A stretch of DNA of 64,000 nt from Symbiodinium natans (GCA_905221605.1 CAJNDS010001691.1:454417-518416); one strand, 5' to 3'. Shown: positions 42,911-53,652, numbered from the stretch's first letter. Translations and numbers: made by a program. The notes: generated from the letters alone by a model not told the origin.

Positions 42911-43025
42911 CCCAGAGGGTCCATTTGTATTACTACTATGGAATTAGGTACGTACCCCAAAACCATACTGAATAGGGTTTTGGGGTACCTAATTCCATAA
43001 TAGTACTACAAATGGACCCTCTGGG
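42911..43025. mobile_element. Hairpin TIR element (family C, copy C1)
   Basis: An almost perfect inverted repeat over its whole length. CCCAGAGGGTCCATTTGTA at left pairs with the right end, and GGAATTAGGTACC pairs internally, leaving a loop of only a few bases. A second copy is at 45342-45452. Confidence 0.88.
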
Positions 43026-43155
43026 CTCTCTCTTCACTCTTCACGGCTGCGTGCTTTAATGAGGTCAGCAACTCGCACTGGCGCCTTGCGACTTCGGGCG
43101 CATCCCAAAAGAGCTCCTCATGTTGGCCCTCCTGCGAACATGAACGTGCTTGCTT
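43026..43155 (-). CDS. Candidate exon next to hairpin element C1
   Basis: The minus frame SCSQEGQHEELFWDAPEVAR and CELLTSLKHAAVKSEERA is open up to the element boundary. Hydrophilic and exon-like; family unknown. Confidence 0.3.
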
Positions 43156-43180
43156 CCCGCGGGAAAAAACTGCAGAGACC

Positions 43181-43268
43181 CCTAAACCCTAAACCCTAAA
43201 CCCTAAACCCTAAACCCTAAACCCTAAACCCTAAACCCTAAACCCTAAAACCTAAAACCCTAAACCCA
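43181..43268 (+). repeat. CCCTAAA array, ~12 units
   Basis: Clean units ending in AAAACCTAAAACCC variants. Confidence 0.93.
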
Positions 43269-43399
43269 AGCTTTGCTGCGACGAGCCTCTGCAAGTCGCC
43301 GGAGGCGTCTTCGTGGCCGCTCGTTGGAGTCGGTCACATCACACTCTGCTCGGTCGACTTGCACATCTAGCGGCGCGGCCGGCGCATCTGCCCACGAAA

Positions 43400-43868
43400 C
43401 GGGTTTAGGGTTTAGGGTTTAGGGCTTAGGGCTTAGGGTTTAGGGTTTAGGGTTCAGGGTTCAGGGTTCAGGGTTTAAGGTTTGAACACTCACTCCAACT
43501 GGAATCTCTGCAACTTCTTGCTGCTGATACAGTCACCTCACGATCTACCCAAAACCCCCAAAACCCCTGAACTTGGAGGTTCTGGGGAAGATATAAGTAG
43601 GGTTATAAGTTATGGCAACTATACCTCTAACCCTATTTAGAGTCGTATAGAGTTACCCTATTTAGAGTCGTATAGAGTTACTTATAACTACCCGTGAACC
43701 TCCAAGTGATCCCTGAACCCCTGAACCCCTGAACCCCTGAACCCCTGAACCCCCTCAACCCCTAAACCCGCCTTAACCCCAAGCCCTAAGCCCTAAGCCC
43801 TAAACCCGAAACCCTATTAGGGCTTAAGCCCTAAGCCCTAAACCCTAAACCCTGAATCCTACACCCTG
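43400..43868. repeat. Opposed telomere-like arrays around TIR element D1
   Basis: TTTAGGG/TTCAGGG units at 43400-43477 face CCCTGAA/CCCTAAG/CCCTAAA units at 43710-43868, with element D1 (43571-43707) between. Confidence 0.8.
43571..43707. mobile_element. TIR element, family D (copy D1)
   Basis: ACTTGGAGGTTC at left, inverted GAACCTCCAAGT at right. The interior contains a 24-base tandem duplication (CCTATTTAGAGTCGTATAGA). CCCCTGA-like sequence flanks both sides. Confidence 0.8.
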
Positions 43869-44099
43869 CGTGCCCTCGAGGTCGCCTGCGAGGCTCGCTT
43901 CGAAGGGCCGCTTGGGGAGACGGCCCAGCCATGCCATGGCATCTCACGTTGGGCGCGTAGCTTGGAGAGCTCTCTGCTTCTTCCCTGTGTTAGGGTTTCG
44001 GGTTTCGGGTTTAGGGTTAGAGTGTTACTTTGCAAGTGTGACTGAGCTGCCTTTTTTGGGACGTAGCAATTTCTGTTTCAGGTTGACAACAACCCTTCA

Positions 44100-44395
44100 G
44101 GCAGAATCCGACAGGTGCTTTCCTAGTTCAGTAAAACCTCTTGACTCAAGCAGCCTGTGCTTCATATTACGATGCCAATAGCGTTTGGCTCCTATGGTCC
44201 AAGATAGGCGCAGCTCACACTCTGCAAGCAGTGCCGTGGGTGGTCCTACTTGCCGAGCTTTCAGGTTTCTGCACCGGTGCATGTGCCTGCGCGAAACGTT
44301 TGTCCACACAGAGTATGTACTATAGAAATCGCGATTGCCGCGGTGGATTGAACGCTGGGCCGGCTCGTATTTCCTCCCAAGTTTACCCGAGAGCT
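44100..44395 (-). CDS. Candidate exon, function unknown
   Basis: A long minus frame (AQRSIHRGNRDFYSTYSVW, then ALLAECELRLSWTIGAKRYW and HRLLESRGFTELGKHLSDSA) with natural composition. No family recognised. Confidence 0.38.
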
Positions 44396-44429
44396 GCTGG
44401 ATAAATGATGTGGGCTATGAGGAATGCCC

Positions 44430-44645
44430 TACCTTGGAGGAGACCCCGGAAAAAATGATATACTGTTTTCGGTATAAGTAACTACTGTACAACAGGAACC
44501 CAGAACCCAAAAAAGTATTAAAGTATCGTACTCCAAAAGCCTGTACTTTCTTCTTATATATTGTTTAGGTATAAGTAGCCATAATAGGAACCCAGAACCC
44601 CAAAAAAGTATTAACGTATAGTACTCCAAAACCCAGGAACTGTCT
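44430..44645. repeat. Two-copy repeat with GGAACCCAGAACCC core
   Basis: Two copies of a segment (GGTATAAGTA...AACAGGAACCCAGAACCC...AAAAGTATTA, then GTACTCCAAAA) at about 44470-44540 and 44568-44635. The same core recurs at about 56840-56880. Confidence 0.65.
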
Positions 44646-45160
44646 AGTGGCTATAGTCGTCTATAGGCACCTTACCACTCTCCTGGCGCATGAATCCATC
44701 GACAGTGTTCCCATGATCTCCTATATAGATGCTCATATTGATAGTATTCTGTTTCTGGTTACTACCATTTGTATTACACTCTATCTGCTCTTTTTTTGGT
44801 CATGGCAGCTTCTCAATCTCTGTGCAGAACTCAGAGAAGATGTCATCCATCCTAGGCACAGCAAAGTGTCGCATGGGGAGAGTGCTTGGGGCAACTTTCT
44901 TTGGGCAGCTCTCTAACACAGGGTCCGTTTTTAGGAACCCCCAAAAGGCACCCTAATTTAGAGAACTACCCTATGGAGATAGTCAGTGCTGCATTAGGGT
45001 CAAGGGGGATAGGGGGTGAAGGGCAATAGGGGTTAGGGTTATGGGCGACAGGCCTAACAGGGTCACAGGGCCATAGGGATACAGGTTCATACATCTCTGT
45101 CATCATGCAAGTGGACTGATTGATCCAAGCCCGTCTCTACCCCTCACTGTTCCCAATCCT

Positions 45161-45269
45161 CCCAGAGACTCCAAAACCCCTTAATTAAGGAATATACCTT
45201 AAATCATATTAGGGTTCCTATTATAATTTAAGGTATATTCCTTAACTAAGGGGTTTTGGAGTCTCTGGG
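45161..45269. mobile_element. Hairpin TIR element (family E)
   Basis: CCCAGAGACTCCAAAACCCC pairs with the inverted right end over about 50 bases (AAGGAATATACCTTAAAT inside). It shares the CCCAGAG terminus with family C. Confidence 0.88.
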
Positions 45270-45341
45270 CTGCTGAGGCTTCCGCTCGTCCGAGACGACC
45301 TGCACCATGCAAGCGCGTCGTTGACTTGGCTCGCCATATAA

Positions 45342-45452
45342 CCCAGAGGGTTCATTTGTAGTACTATTATGGAATTAGGTACCCCAAAACCCTATTCAGT
45401 ATGGTTTTGGGGTACCTAATTGCATAATGGTAATGCAAATGGACCCTCTGGG
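45342..45452. mobile_element. Hairpin TIR element (family C, copy C2)
   Basis: Near-full-length inverted repeat with the same CCCAGAGGGTYCATTTGTA end as C1. It lies 5 bases from family B element B3. Confidence 0.88.
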
Positions 45453-45457
45453 TAAGG

Positions 45458-45572
45458 CTTGGTAGCCCAGAGACCATACTATAATCAGGGCACCCCTTTT
45501 TTGGGTTAGTTACTTTATAAAAGGGAACCCATAAGCAACAAAAAGGGTAAAGGGTACTGCAGGGCTACCAAG
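45458..45572. mobile_element. TIR element, family B (copy B3)
   Basis: CTTGGTAGCCCAGAGACC at left, inverted TGCAGGGCTACCAAG at right. AAGG lies on both sides (45453-45457 as TAAGG; 45573-45576). Confidence 0.8.
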
Positions 45573-45623
45573 AAGGAGGAGGTCTGTTGAACTGCCGAAG
45601 CTAGGGTGCCTTGAGCTCCATGT

Positions 45624-45769
45624 TTGGGATGTTCCCCCTTAGACTAACAGTCCTTCATGGGGATTCTAGTACCCCCTATTATGACTTAGGGTTTAGGGTT
45701 TAGGGTTTAGGGTTTAAGGGTATTGTAATCCCTATTGAGGACTGTTAGCATAAGGGGGGAACATCCCAA
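45624..45769. mobile_element. TIR element, family F, with internal TTTAGGG array (copy F1)
   Basis: Perfect terminal TTGGGATG / CATCCCAA and longer paired arms (GTTCCCCCTTA, CTAACAGTCC). The centre holds TTAGGGTTTAGGG units (45686-45718). Copy F2 in the SDR gene has the same ends. Confidence 0.85.
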
Positions 45770-45862
45770 GTAAAGGTGCTTGTCTCAACGCGCCCAGATC
45801 AGCGGCTTGTTTTGACTCCCCCCTCAAAGTGCAGGCATCATGCGAGCGCGGTTGGTGCAAGC

Positions 45863-46045
45863 CTTAGTAGCCCAGCAACCGTAGTTTAATAGGCACCCTT
45901 TTTGGGGGAGTGGTCATTCTACTAGGGAATTTCGGTATACATATTTATATATATACTGCATATTATACATTATGATTATATATATATATATAGAATAAAA
46001 AAAGAAGGTTAAGGGTTCAAGCCAAAAAAGACCTGGGCTGCCAAG
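45863..46045. mobile_element. TIR element, family B (copy B4, enlarged)
   Basis: CTTAGTAGCCCAGCAACC and inverted CTGGGCTGCCAAG. The 183-base length comes from an inserted TA-rich microsatellite (45944-45993). AAGC lies on both sides. Confidence 0.75.
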
Positions 46046-46284
46046 AAGCCAAGTCATCGAGTTTGGCAAGCGCCGCTTCGAACTGCCGGTTCAGTTTGTT
46101 CAAATCGGCACTTCCTGCCAGCGCCTCGGTTTTCATGGTCCCTGAGTATGGGCCCTTAACAGTGGACCCCGTATATACCCCTTTAATACCCTATAAAACC
46201 CAAGGGAGGAGGTAAGAGACCATATTAAGGGCCCGTGTAACTACCCTTAGCTCAGTGGCAGTCGCTCATGGCCTATGCCAGCGG

Positions 46285-46490
46285 CCTATGGCAGAAGTGT
46301 AGCTGCTACCGATGTCGACCCCTCGTACATCGCAGGCCGGCATGGGAAAGACTGTTCGAAGGGGCTTCCCTAAGCCCTGAATTCTACACCGGAGGAATCG
46401 CTGCCAAACAACAAAACTAGTAGGCAGGGTAACGCGAATAAGGCCGAAAGTAATCTGCCCCAAGTCACTAATCGCTCCTACGATTGGAGC
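46285..46490 (-). CDS. Candidate exon
   Basis: The minus frame ISDLGQITFGLIRVTLPTSF, then FLRCRIQGLGKPLRTVFPMP and GVDIGSSYTSAIGRW is open and globular-looking. No family recognised. Confidence 0.3.
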
Positions 46491-46937
46491 CACGCATCTT
46501 GGACCTTGTCATCCACCCCTCTGACTTCCAACAACCTCCGAAGGAACCCAGGCCTCAAAAAGCCCCAAGGCGCGTGAATTGCGAGAACCCATGCCAGTAC
46601 CCAAGAAGTCCCGACGTACAAGCCTCTGGGTTGCAGCAGAGACGCCCCAGGGGGGCAAGTGGCTGTGTCGGACTGGGTCCTTGCCCCCCAACCCCTCCAC
46701 AGTTTCTTGGGTACTTATAAGGGGGTTAAAAGTACCCTAAGTACCCTAAAGCTATAACCACAATTACCCTACTTATAACCCTGCTCATAAGTAGTACAGG
46801 GCAGTGGATGGAGGTCCTCTGGCCTCTTTCCTCATTCGACTCCGTGGGGGCAGCCTTGACATTTTTTAGCTTATTTTCTTTTTTTATTTTAGTATAACTA
46901 TGATGATAATGCTATGAAGACGAATCAATATTGTTCT

Positions 46938-46943
46938 ATTTTT

Positions 46944-46982
<39 letters not shown>
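46938..46982 (+). repeat. Poly-T/poly-G run
   Basis: About 16 T followed by about 29 G. Similar long G or C runs occur at 12532-12543, 34593, 37775, 51367, 53148, 54534 (C) and 58728 (C). Exact lengths are uncertain in any assembly. Confidence 0.8.
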
Positions 46983-46983
<1 letters not shown>

Positions 46984-47517
46984 TGACCTACATATCTGTG
47001 CAGGGCACGGTGCAGGGCTCGGGGCTGCAGGTCCAGGGTCTGGTCTTCGGGATTTCAAGCGTGAGGTCGCAAGGTTTTGCAGGTGTCGCACAGTTTTTTT
47101 AGCCTCCAAAATGCCAAAACCCCAAACTCTACCACTCTAAGAAGGTTTAGGGTTTAGGGTGAGGGGTTCAGGGTCTAAGACTAAAAGGACTCCTCTCTTC
47201 AAGTGCTTGCCGCGACCCGGAGGCAAACCTGACCACGCAAAGATCGGCACCGGCGGTCCTGTCGCCATCCGCCTGCGCCTGCCATCGCTGAGAAGCCCCA
47301 AAGAGCTGGGGCGATGCAATCAGGGTTTAGGGTTTAGGGTGATACAATGAGAATTGAAAAAATGATGTAATAGCATGATGTGATAGCTAGAAAATGGCAC
47401 GACATTCCTGCGGGCAACACGCTTGTGAACGCTGAACCCTAAAAAACCCTATAACCCTAAATCCTTAACCCTAACCCAAAACCCTAACACATGACCCCAG
47501 TTAGGTCTCAAGAGCAC

Positions 47518-47660
47518 TTTAGGGCGCCTGGTCCTCTGCCGCCTTCGCAGGGGCTTGTGAAGCTTTGGCCTTTGGTTTGGCCTTAGCCTTCGACTTTGCT
47601 TTCGCCTGCGTAGCCGGATTTTCGGTGTGCATTGCAATGCCGGGGCAGCATGCCGTTTAG
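47518..47660 (-). CDS. Lys/Ala-rich C-terminal exon
   Basis: The minus frame reads AMHTENPATQAKAKSKAKAK, PKAKASQAPAKAAEDQAP and ends in TAA at about 47518. AK-repeat tails of this type occur in basic nuclear proteins and linker regions. An upstream Lys-rich exon (47870-48105) may belong to the same gene. Confidence 0.4.
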
Positions 47661-47869
47661 ATCAAGCAGTGCTAGGTCGCATCCCTGCACCTCTAGAGAT
47701 CACATCTTTAGGCTGTTAGAAGTCCTTCAAGGGCAGAAGACATGCCTGGCAGTACACAACACTCTTGCAGACGCACTGCCCTAAACTCTAATCCTTAAAC
47801 CGTAAAAGACCCTAAAGAACCCCGAAACCCTAAAACCTAAAACCCGAAAGCCCTAAACCCTATGCTGCT

Positions 47870-48105
47870 GGCAGCGTCCCGCCTTTGCGCTTGGCTGGGG
47901 CTCGTCATTCATCGGCAGATTCTCTTTCTCTTCAGGCGCTTTGCTCCCGACTTTGCCTTTGGGTTCCAGCTGCTGAGCCTTTTCCACCTCCTTTTTTGTC
48001 GGGGTGGCCCCCGTCTTCTGGCACCTTGGTTGAGGGATCAGAAATCCCATATGGGATCCATGCAGAAACCTGCTTGAAGCAGGTTCCCGGAATCGGAACA
48101 TTGAA
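47870..48105 (-). CDS. Candidate Lys-rich exon
   Basis: The minus frame CQKTGATPTKKEVEKAQQLE, then KVGSKAPEEKENLPMNDEPQ is open from about 48105 to an array. It could precede the AK-rich exon at 47518-47660. Family unknown. Confidence 0.33.
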
Positions 48106-48399
48106 GACAAAGTCTCGCTGATCACAGGCTTACACCAGGTTCTTAGACCTTTGAACCCTAAACCCTAAACTACCCTAAACCCTAAACCCTAAACCCTAAA
48201 CCCTGAACCCTGAACCCTAAACCCTAAACGGCCCATTCTGTTTTATACTGCGCGTTCATGTGCTACGAGCCGGGATGACTCAGTCTTCGAGCCGCCCCAT
48301 TCTGTTCTATACAGGAGGGCCTATCACTGACAAGGCCAGGGCGTTTAGGGTTTAGGGTTTAGGGTTTAGGGTTTAGGGCTCAGATTCCAGGGGCGATCT

Positions 48400-48590
48400 C
48401 ATCTGTCGTATTGCCACCCAGGCACACGGTCCCCGGCGAGCTGTCCAGGTTGTATCCTGAGCTTCCGCATGCTTCGTAAACCGTTCTGCCCCATAAACCT
48501 GTACCCCCAGTGCACCACCCTACGAAACCAATAGGCCCCTATAATAAAAGCCTCACTACGCCCTCTCAGCTCGAAACTTTGCTTCCACAC
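48400..48590 (-). CDS. Candidate exon
   Basis: The minus frame WKQSFELRGRSEAFIIGAYW, FRRVVHWGYRFMGQNGLRSM, KLRIQPGQLAGDRVPGW is open between two arrays. Natural composition; no family recognised. Confidence 0.33.
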
Positions 48591-50198
48591 TTACTGCCGC
48601 GGCTTTTGATAGCAACCCAGCTCACAAGACTGCGTTGCTTGAGAAGTCGCTGTCAAGCTTGGCCAGCAGGCCCTGCCACAAAGAACTAGGGTTTAGGGTT
48701 TAGGGTTTAGGGTTTAGGGTTTAGGGTTCTTCCAACCCTGTACTTCAAGGAACCGCGTTTGTGTGCCCTTGAGTGTTCCAGTAGGAACCATATTCGGTTC
48801 CCTGGAAGTTCTAATGGTTTTCGAACCCCCGAAATGAAAAAGACACATTCTTCCTTATAAGGGCAATATAGGGATGATTCTGTTTTAACAGTTTTCTGTG
48901 GGGTTCTTAGGCAAATTAGTAGGGCAACATCTTGTAGCATGTTGCACCTGCTCTGCCCAGTCAGCGCCCCACAGCCTCGGCGTCGTTCCCCGGCGCACTT
49001 TTCTGGAGGACTCTGCGGCGGACGGTCGCGGCCGATGCCTGACGAGCAAAGGAACGTGCAGGCATTCGCTGAAACCTGAACATATGTTGCGTGTTGCGGA
49101 ATATCATGTCAACAACTCGATTCCTTCCAAGAACGAAAGAGGGCGCCTGACATAAAACTCTCTTTCTCTGTCTATCTCTCTCTCTCGCTGGAGGCGTTTG
49201 CTAACCCAGCTCTCTGCCAAGCGCCTCTACCAGCGAGTCGGCGCCACGCTTTCCCAGCTTTCCCATGGCTCCACTCGCTGTCCGCACTCGCACCGTCTCT
49301 TTACCCAAATCCTACAGCCACTCAAAGAAACACACGAGCTTCGTGTGGGCTTGTGGTTGTGGCGAGCTCATGCAACTCAGTTGCAGCTGAACCGATGGGC
49401 CTCCTGGACCTACACCAGGACCTAGTCGGAAGCACAATGGGCATCGCACCCCACTCTGTCGCACATTGAATGCATGTTGGCTCTATCATGGCTCGGGCCA
49501 TGCGGCTCGCTCCAAGCTGCACCCCCGCAAGCAAAGGGAAGAATCTCGGATCTAGGGAGCCTTTTGTGGGTTCAGGGTTTGGTTCAGGGTTTTAGGGCTA
49601 TGAAGCTGCAACCCTCGGCCCTGAATCCTGCAGAGCCCCTAGAGACTTAAACCCTAGACTCCAAACCTCAAAATGCTAGACCTGTAAAATCCCTTAAGCC
49701 CCATAAGACTCGCAAACAGGACCCCGACACCCCTCCGCCCTTGCGGCCTGGCCAACCACTGGCATGGAGGGCTTCGGGGAGGACACCTGACACTGAATCA
49801 TATGGTGGCCGGTTTAGGGTTAGGGTTTAAGGTTTAGGGTTTAAGGTTTAGGGTCTAGGGTCTGGGGGTTAAGGTTTAGGGGCCTATTTAAGTAGAAGGG
49901 GTTTGCTATCTGGTTAGCTAGAACTAACTAATTCGCCAGGCGAGGGGTTCAGGCAGGACACCTGAATTAACATCCATGGCCTCTCTCCGCAGGCTTGGCT
50001 TTTGCTGGTGGTTCGTAGAGAATGAAGCGGGAATGGGACATGGCCCCCTAAACCCCAAACCCTAAACCCCAAACCCTAAACCCTAAACCCTGAATCCTAA
50101 ACCCTAAGCTCTAAACCCTAAACCCTGAATCATGAGTGGCAACAAAAATGTCACGAGATGAGGGCTGCCTCCTCTGCCGGCGGACTCGAAGCCTGCAC

Positions 50199-50370
50199 AC
50201 TAAACCCTAAACCCTAAACCCTAAACCCTAAACCCTAAACCCTAAACCCTAAACCCTAACCCCTAACCCCTAACCCCTAACCCCTAACCCCTAACCCCTA
50301 ACCCCTAAACCCTAAACCCTAAACCCTAAACCCTAAACCCTAAACCCTAAACCTAAACCCTAAACCCTAC
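50199..50370 (+). repeat. CCCTAAA array with an inner CCCCTAA block
   Basis: About 24 units. The middle eight are the CCCCTAA variant, the flanks CCCTAAA. The block of identical variants shows local amplification of one mutated unit. Confidence 0.93.
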
Positions 50371-50638
50371 TATCCCCATTGTAGTTTGTTATGAACTTGG
50401 TTGACCAATTTCTGGTTACACACGCTGGCAAGCCAACAAAACAGACTTGAAGAAACGGCGTTTGCAGCAGTCAGTGTGGTGGATCTGCAGCCAACTCGAA
50501 AGCAACGGTCCAGGGCGGATGCCCAGCAGCTCGTAGGGGATAGGAGTAGGTAGGGGGACCCTTGGGGATATGGACCCTCTGAATAAGGTCCCTGTTTAAG
50601 AGAGCCAGCAGAGGGTTCAGAAGGGGTTCCTTTTAAGG

Positions 50639-50740
50639 CTAAACCCTAAACCCTAAACCCTAAACCCTAAACCCTAAACCCTAAACCCTAAACCCTAAAC
50701 CCTAAACCCTAAACCCTAAACCCTAACCCTAAACCCTAAA
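50639..50740 (+). repeat. CCCTAAA array, ~14 units
   Basis: Clean array with one CCCTAA deletion near the right end. Confidence 0.93.
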
Positions 50741-51057
50741 GCTCGGTGCCTCCTTCCCATCATCAGGACCTTCCTCTTCCGACCTCTTGGCTGCCTGTGC
50801 CGCAGCAGCGCTGCTGGCACACTCCTGTGGCCACAGGCGCAGGATGGAGGCCCCGAACCCTGCAGTAAACCCTAGACCTGATAAATCTCATCCTAAGCCA
50901 ACCCTACACCTTATCCACCCTACAGAAAACTCTACTAGGGTTTGGGGTTTAGGGTTTCGGGTTAGGGTTTAGGAGTAAACCCAAGGTGCAACGCGCCTGC
51001 GCTTCATCTGGGGGAGCTCACACCCTGTTTGGTTTAAAGCGGGTTGACAGGGAACCT

Positions 51058-51180
51058 ACTTGAAGGATCGGGGGGAAGTCGTAACTAGGGTTAAAATTAG
51101 GGCGACTATAGTTACTATTACTTATAACCCCAATTAGGTTACTAAAAGCCCTACTTACTAAGTCCCAGGATCCTCCAAGT
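51058..51180. mobile_element. TIR element, family D (copy D2)
   Basis: ACTTGAAGGATC at left, inverted GGATCCTCCAAGT at right; interior ACTTATAACCC shared with D1 and D3. Confidence 0.75.
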
Positions 51181-51285
51181 AAGCCCTTAAAAACAGGGAT
51201 AAGGGTCTAAAGGGTCTAGAGCTTTTTTAGTACTCCCAGGCTGGCAATAAGACAAAAAGCCAATCCTTAAACCCTAAACCCTCAG

Positions 51286-51362
51286 CCTCGTCCGAATCGC
51301 CCTCTTCCTCCTCTTCTTCTTCTTCATCTTCGGATGCGTCTGCGCCCTGCCAGAGGGGACGA
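51286..51362 (-). CDS. Acidic exon candidate
   Basis: The minus frame reads WQGADASEDEEEEEEEGDSD and runs into TTTAGGG sequence. Acidic tracts are common in nuclear proteins. Identity unknown. Confidence 0.28.
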
Positions 51363-51569
51363 ATTTGGGGGGGGGGGGGGGTTCCGATAGTTTGGGGTTC
51401 TGTTCAAAAAACATTGTAAGTATGTTTGGTATATAAGGGGAACCCCCCATTGTCGGAAATCACCATTTCAGAAGAACTCTCAACAGCCCTGTAGAGACCA
51501 CAAAGTCACAAGCATGGGGAACCGATTGCAGTCCACGCGAAACCAAGGGAGGCAGGACACTTGCAGTCT

Positions 51570-51714
51570 ACTTGGAGGTTCATGGACTCAATCACCCAAT
51601 TAAAAAAATGTGCTTCTAACCCACTTATAAGCCCTTTACGTTGCCCAATTTGGTTATCAATTGGGTTCTAAGTACAGTTACGACTGGGTCATTGATTACC
51701 ATGAACCTCCAAGT
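51570..51714. mobile_element. TIR element, family D (copy D3)
   Basis: ACTTGGAGGTTCATGG and inverted CATGAACCTCCAAGT; 145 bases. AGTC occurs on both sides. Confidence 0.82.
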
Positions 51715-52059
51715 AGTCCTAACTGTGCCGGACAGATGCGAAGTACCGTCTAAATTTAGCTATTGCTCTTTCGTTTCTTCGTTCCTTGGTGCAAAAGAAG
51801 TATATAGGTTTCTAGACTTTGCCGGTCGGGCCAGTGCACACGCAAAATCGTCAAATGTTACATTCCTTTTTTGCCAATCTAAATCAGGCTTGGCCAAGAA
51901 GAGTCCCCTGAAATCCATGGGTTTCCCTACTGCGCCCCTCTATGCTAGCCCTAGGTTCCCCCCATAGTTAAGGCGATTTAGGGATAGCTAAGGCTAATTA
52001 AATATAACCCTAGAAACCCGAAACCCTAAACCTTGCAGCTTGGTAGGGGAACCCATGCT

Positions 52060-52150
52060 GAAAACATGGGGGAAGGGAGAGATCCGGAGCTCGCCGGCCA
52101 CGGGTTGCGCAAAGATGTCGTCGACTTCCTGCTCCGCATGCCCACTTCGT
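52060..52150 (-). CDS. Candidate exon
   Basis: The minus frame RSGHAEQEVDDIFAQPVAGE, LRISPFP is open between arrays. A second candidate (PAFISKLLGEGLATD) lies at about 52375-52440. Both look exon-like but no family is recognised. Confidence 0.27.
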
Positions 52151-53354
52151 TGATTTGGGGGCCCTCAACCCTAAACTGGTTTTTAGGGTTTTTTAGGGTT
52201 TTAGGGTTTTAGGGATTTAGGATTAGGACCCTAAGCCGTAACCGTAATCCCCCTAAACCGCAGGTTTGGGATTTGGAGGTTTAAGTGTGCGGGGCTTGGG
52301 GTCATGGTCCAGGGTTTGGGGTCCAGGGTTTAGGGTTTAGGGTTTAGGGTTTAGGGCTTGGGGGTTCAGAGGGTCTGTCGCAAGGCCCTCACCGAGCAGC
52401 TTCGAGATGAACGCGGGCGTTGATGGAGCCCATCGGCTTTTCAACTTCACCCTACATAGACATAGAAAGAACTTAGGGTGCAGGAAGCCCTAAACCCTAA
52501 AACCCTAAACTTAAACCCTGACCCCTTAACTGGAAGTATAGTCACAGGGAGCTTGGCCCATCCGTCACGACAGAAGGCTCGGTGCTTAGCCTTAGACCTG
52601 CCCCATGTGTCGGCACCCAGGATAGGTTTGGGTATAGGGCTTGGGGTTTAGGGTGAAATAGGTTTCAGACGGGTTGACAGGGTTGATAGGCTTTGGTTGA
52701 GGTTCTAGGGTTTAGGGTTTTGGGGATTCGGCTGAGGCTTAACAGGTTCGACCGCGTATCCGACGCACCGTGAACCTCGCTAACGATGCCTTGGTCATTG
52801 GCTATACTTTTCACTATCCCTCCTCAACCTAAGCCATAAACCCTAAACCCTCAACCCTAGACCCAAACCCTAAGCCTTAAAACCCCATGTCGCAGGCTCT
52901 AAGGGTAAACCGAGCCCATAACAGTAACGGTTCATCTTTCTTGTATCCTGAAAAGGACACCAATATATACACTCACCAAGATTTAAAAGGGACCATAAAT
53001 ACACTCACAATAACGTAATATAAACCCTGTTTCATGCGTCGCCTGGACAAGTCTCACCTTGGGTGCTGTCCGCCTCCGCTTTGCTGCTGGAGATCGCCTG
53101 ACATGAGGTTTTTAGGGTTTAGGGTTTAGGGTTTTCGGCTTGGTTTGGGGGGGGGGGGGGGGGGGTGCGAGATTGTCGGGGGGTACCGTCATTGAGACTG
53201 ATTTCTTGGGCTTGCTCTCGTGCTTTTTGTGCTCAACCGCCTGCATGCTGCGGTCGCCTGAGGAACAATCATGCAGGCCAGAGATTGGTTAAACATTTCC
53301 ACTGCCAGAGCGTGGCTCAAAACTGGCGACGCTAGATCCTAAACCCCCAAGCTT

Positions 53355-53483
53355 ATACTGGTTCTTTGTAGGGAATTCGAGAATGAAGTACCTTTTAGCT
53401 GCATATATTGGCCCTGGTGGTTACAGGGTGAACCATATGCACGGCACCGCAATCCTAAATTCCCTACTACGGACCAGTGAGCA
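53355..53483. mobile_element. TIR element, family H
   Basis: ACTGGTTCTTTGTAGGGAATT at left and inverted AATTCCCTACTACGGACCAGT at right (about 53355-53483). A half copy of the left end (CTGGTTCTTAGTAGGGAAT) is at 55922-55940. Confidence 0.7.
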
Positions 53484-53498
53484 AGGGGAAGCTACCAG

Positions 53499-53595
53499 AA
53501 AGCCCTAAACCCTAAACCCTAAACCCTAAAGCCTAAACCCTAAACCCTAAACCCTAAACCGTAAACCCTAAACCCTAAACCCTAAACCCTAAACC
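53499..53595 (+). repeat. CCCTAAA array flanked by CTACCAG direct repeats
   Basis: About 13 units. CTACCAG lies on both sides (53492-53498 and 53596-53602), a 7-bp duplication. The right copy contains the stop codon of the SDR gene on the minus strand. Confidence 0.9.
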
Positions 53596-53652
53596 CTACC
53601 AGTCGACCGGTTGAAAGTTTCTCAGCAGGCAGCCAGTCACGGGCTGCTGGCC
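53596..53652 (-). CDS. SDR gene, terminal exon
   Basis: The minus frame after a GGCCAG acceptor reads QPVTGCLLRNFQPVDW and TAG (53596-53598). The aromatic end (NFQP-DW) fits the C-terminus of this SDR subgroup. The TAG lies within the CTACCAG repeat at the edge of the array. Confidence 0.5.
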   Translation of the reverse strand, partial: GQQPVTGCLLRNFQPVDW

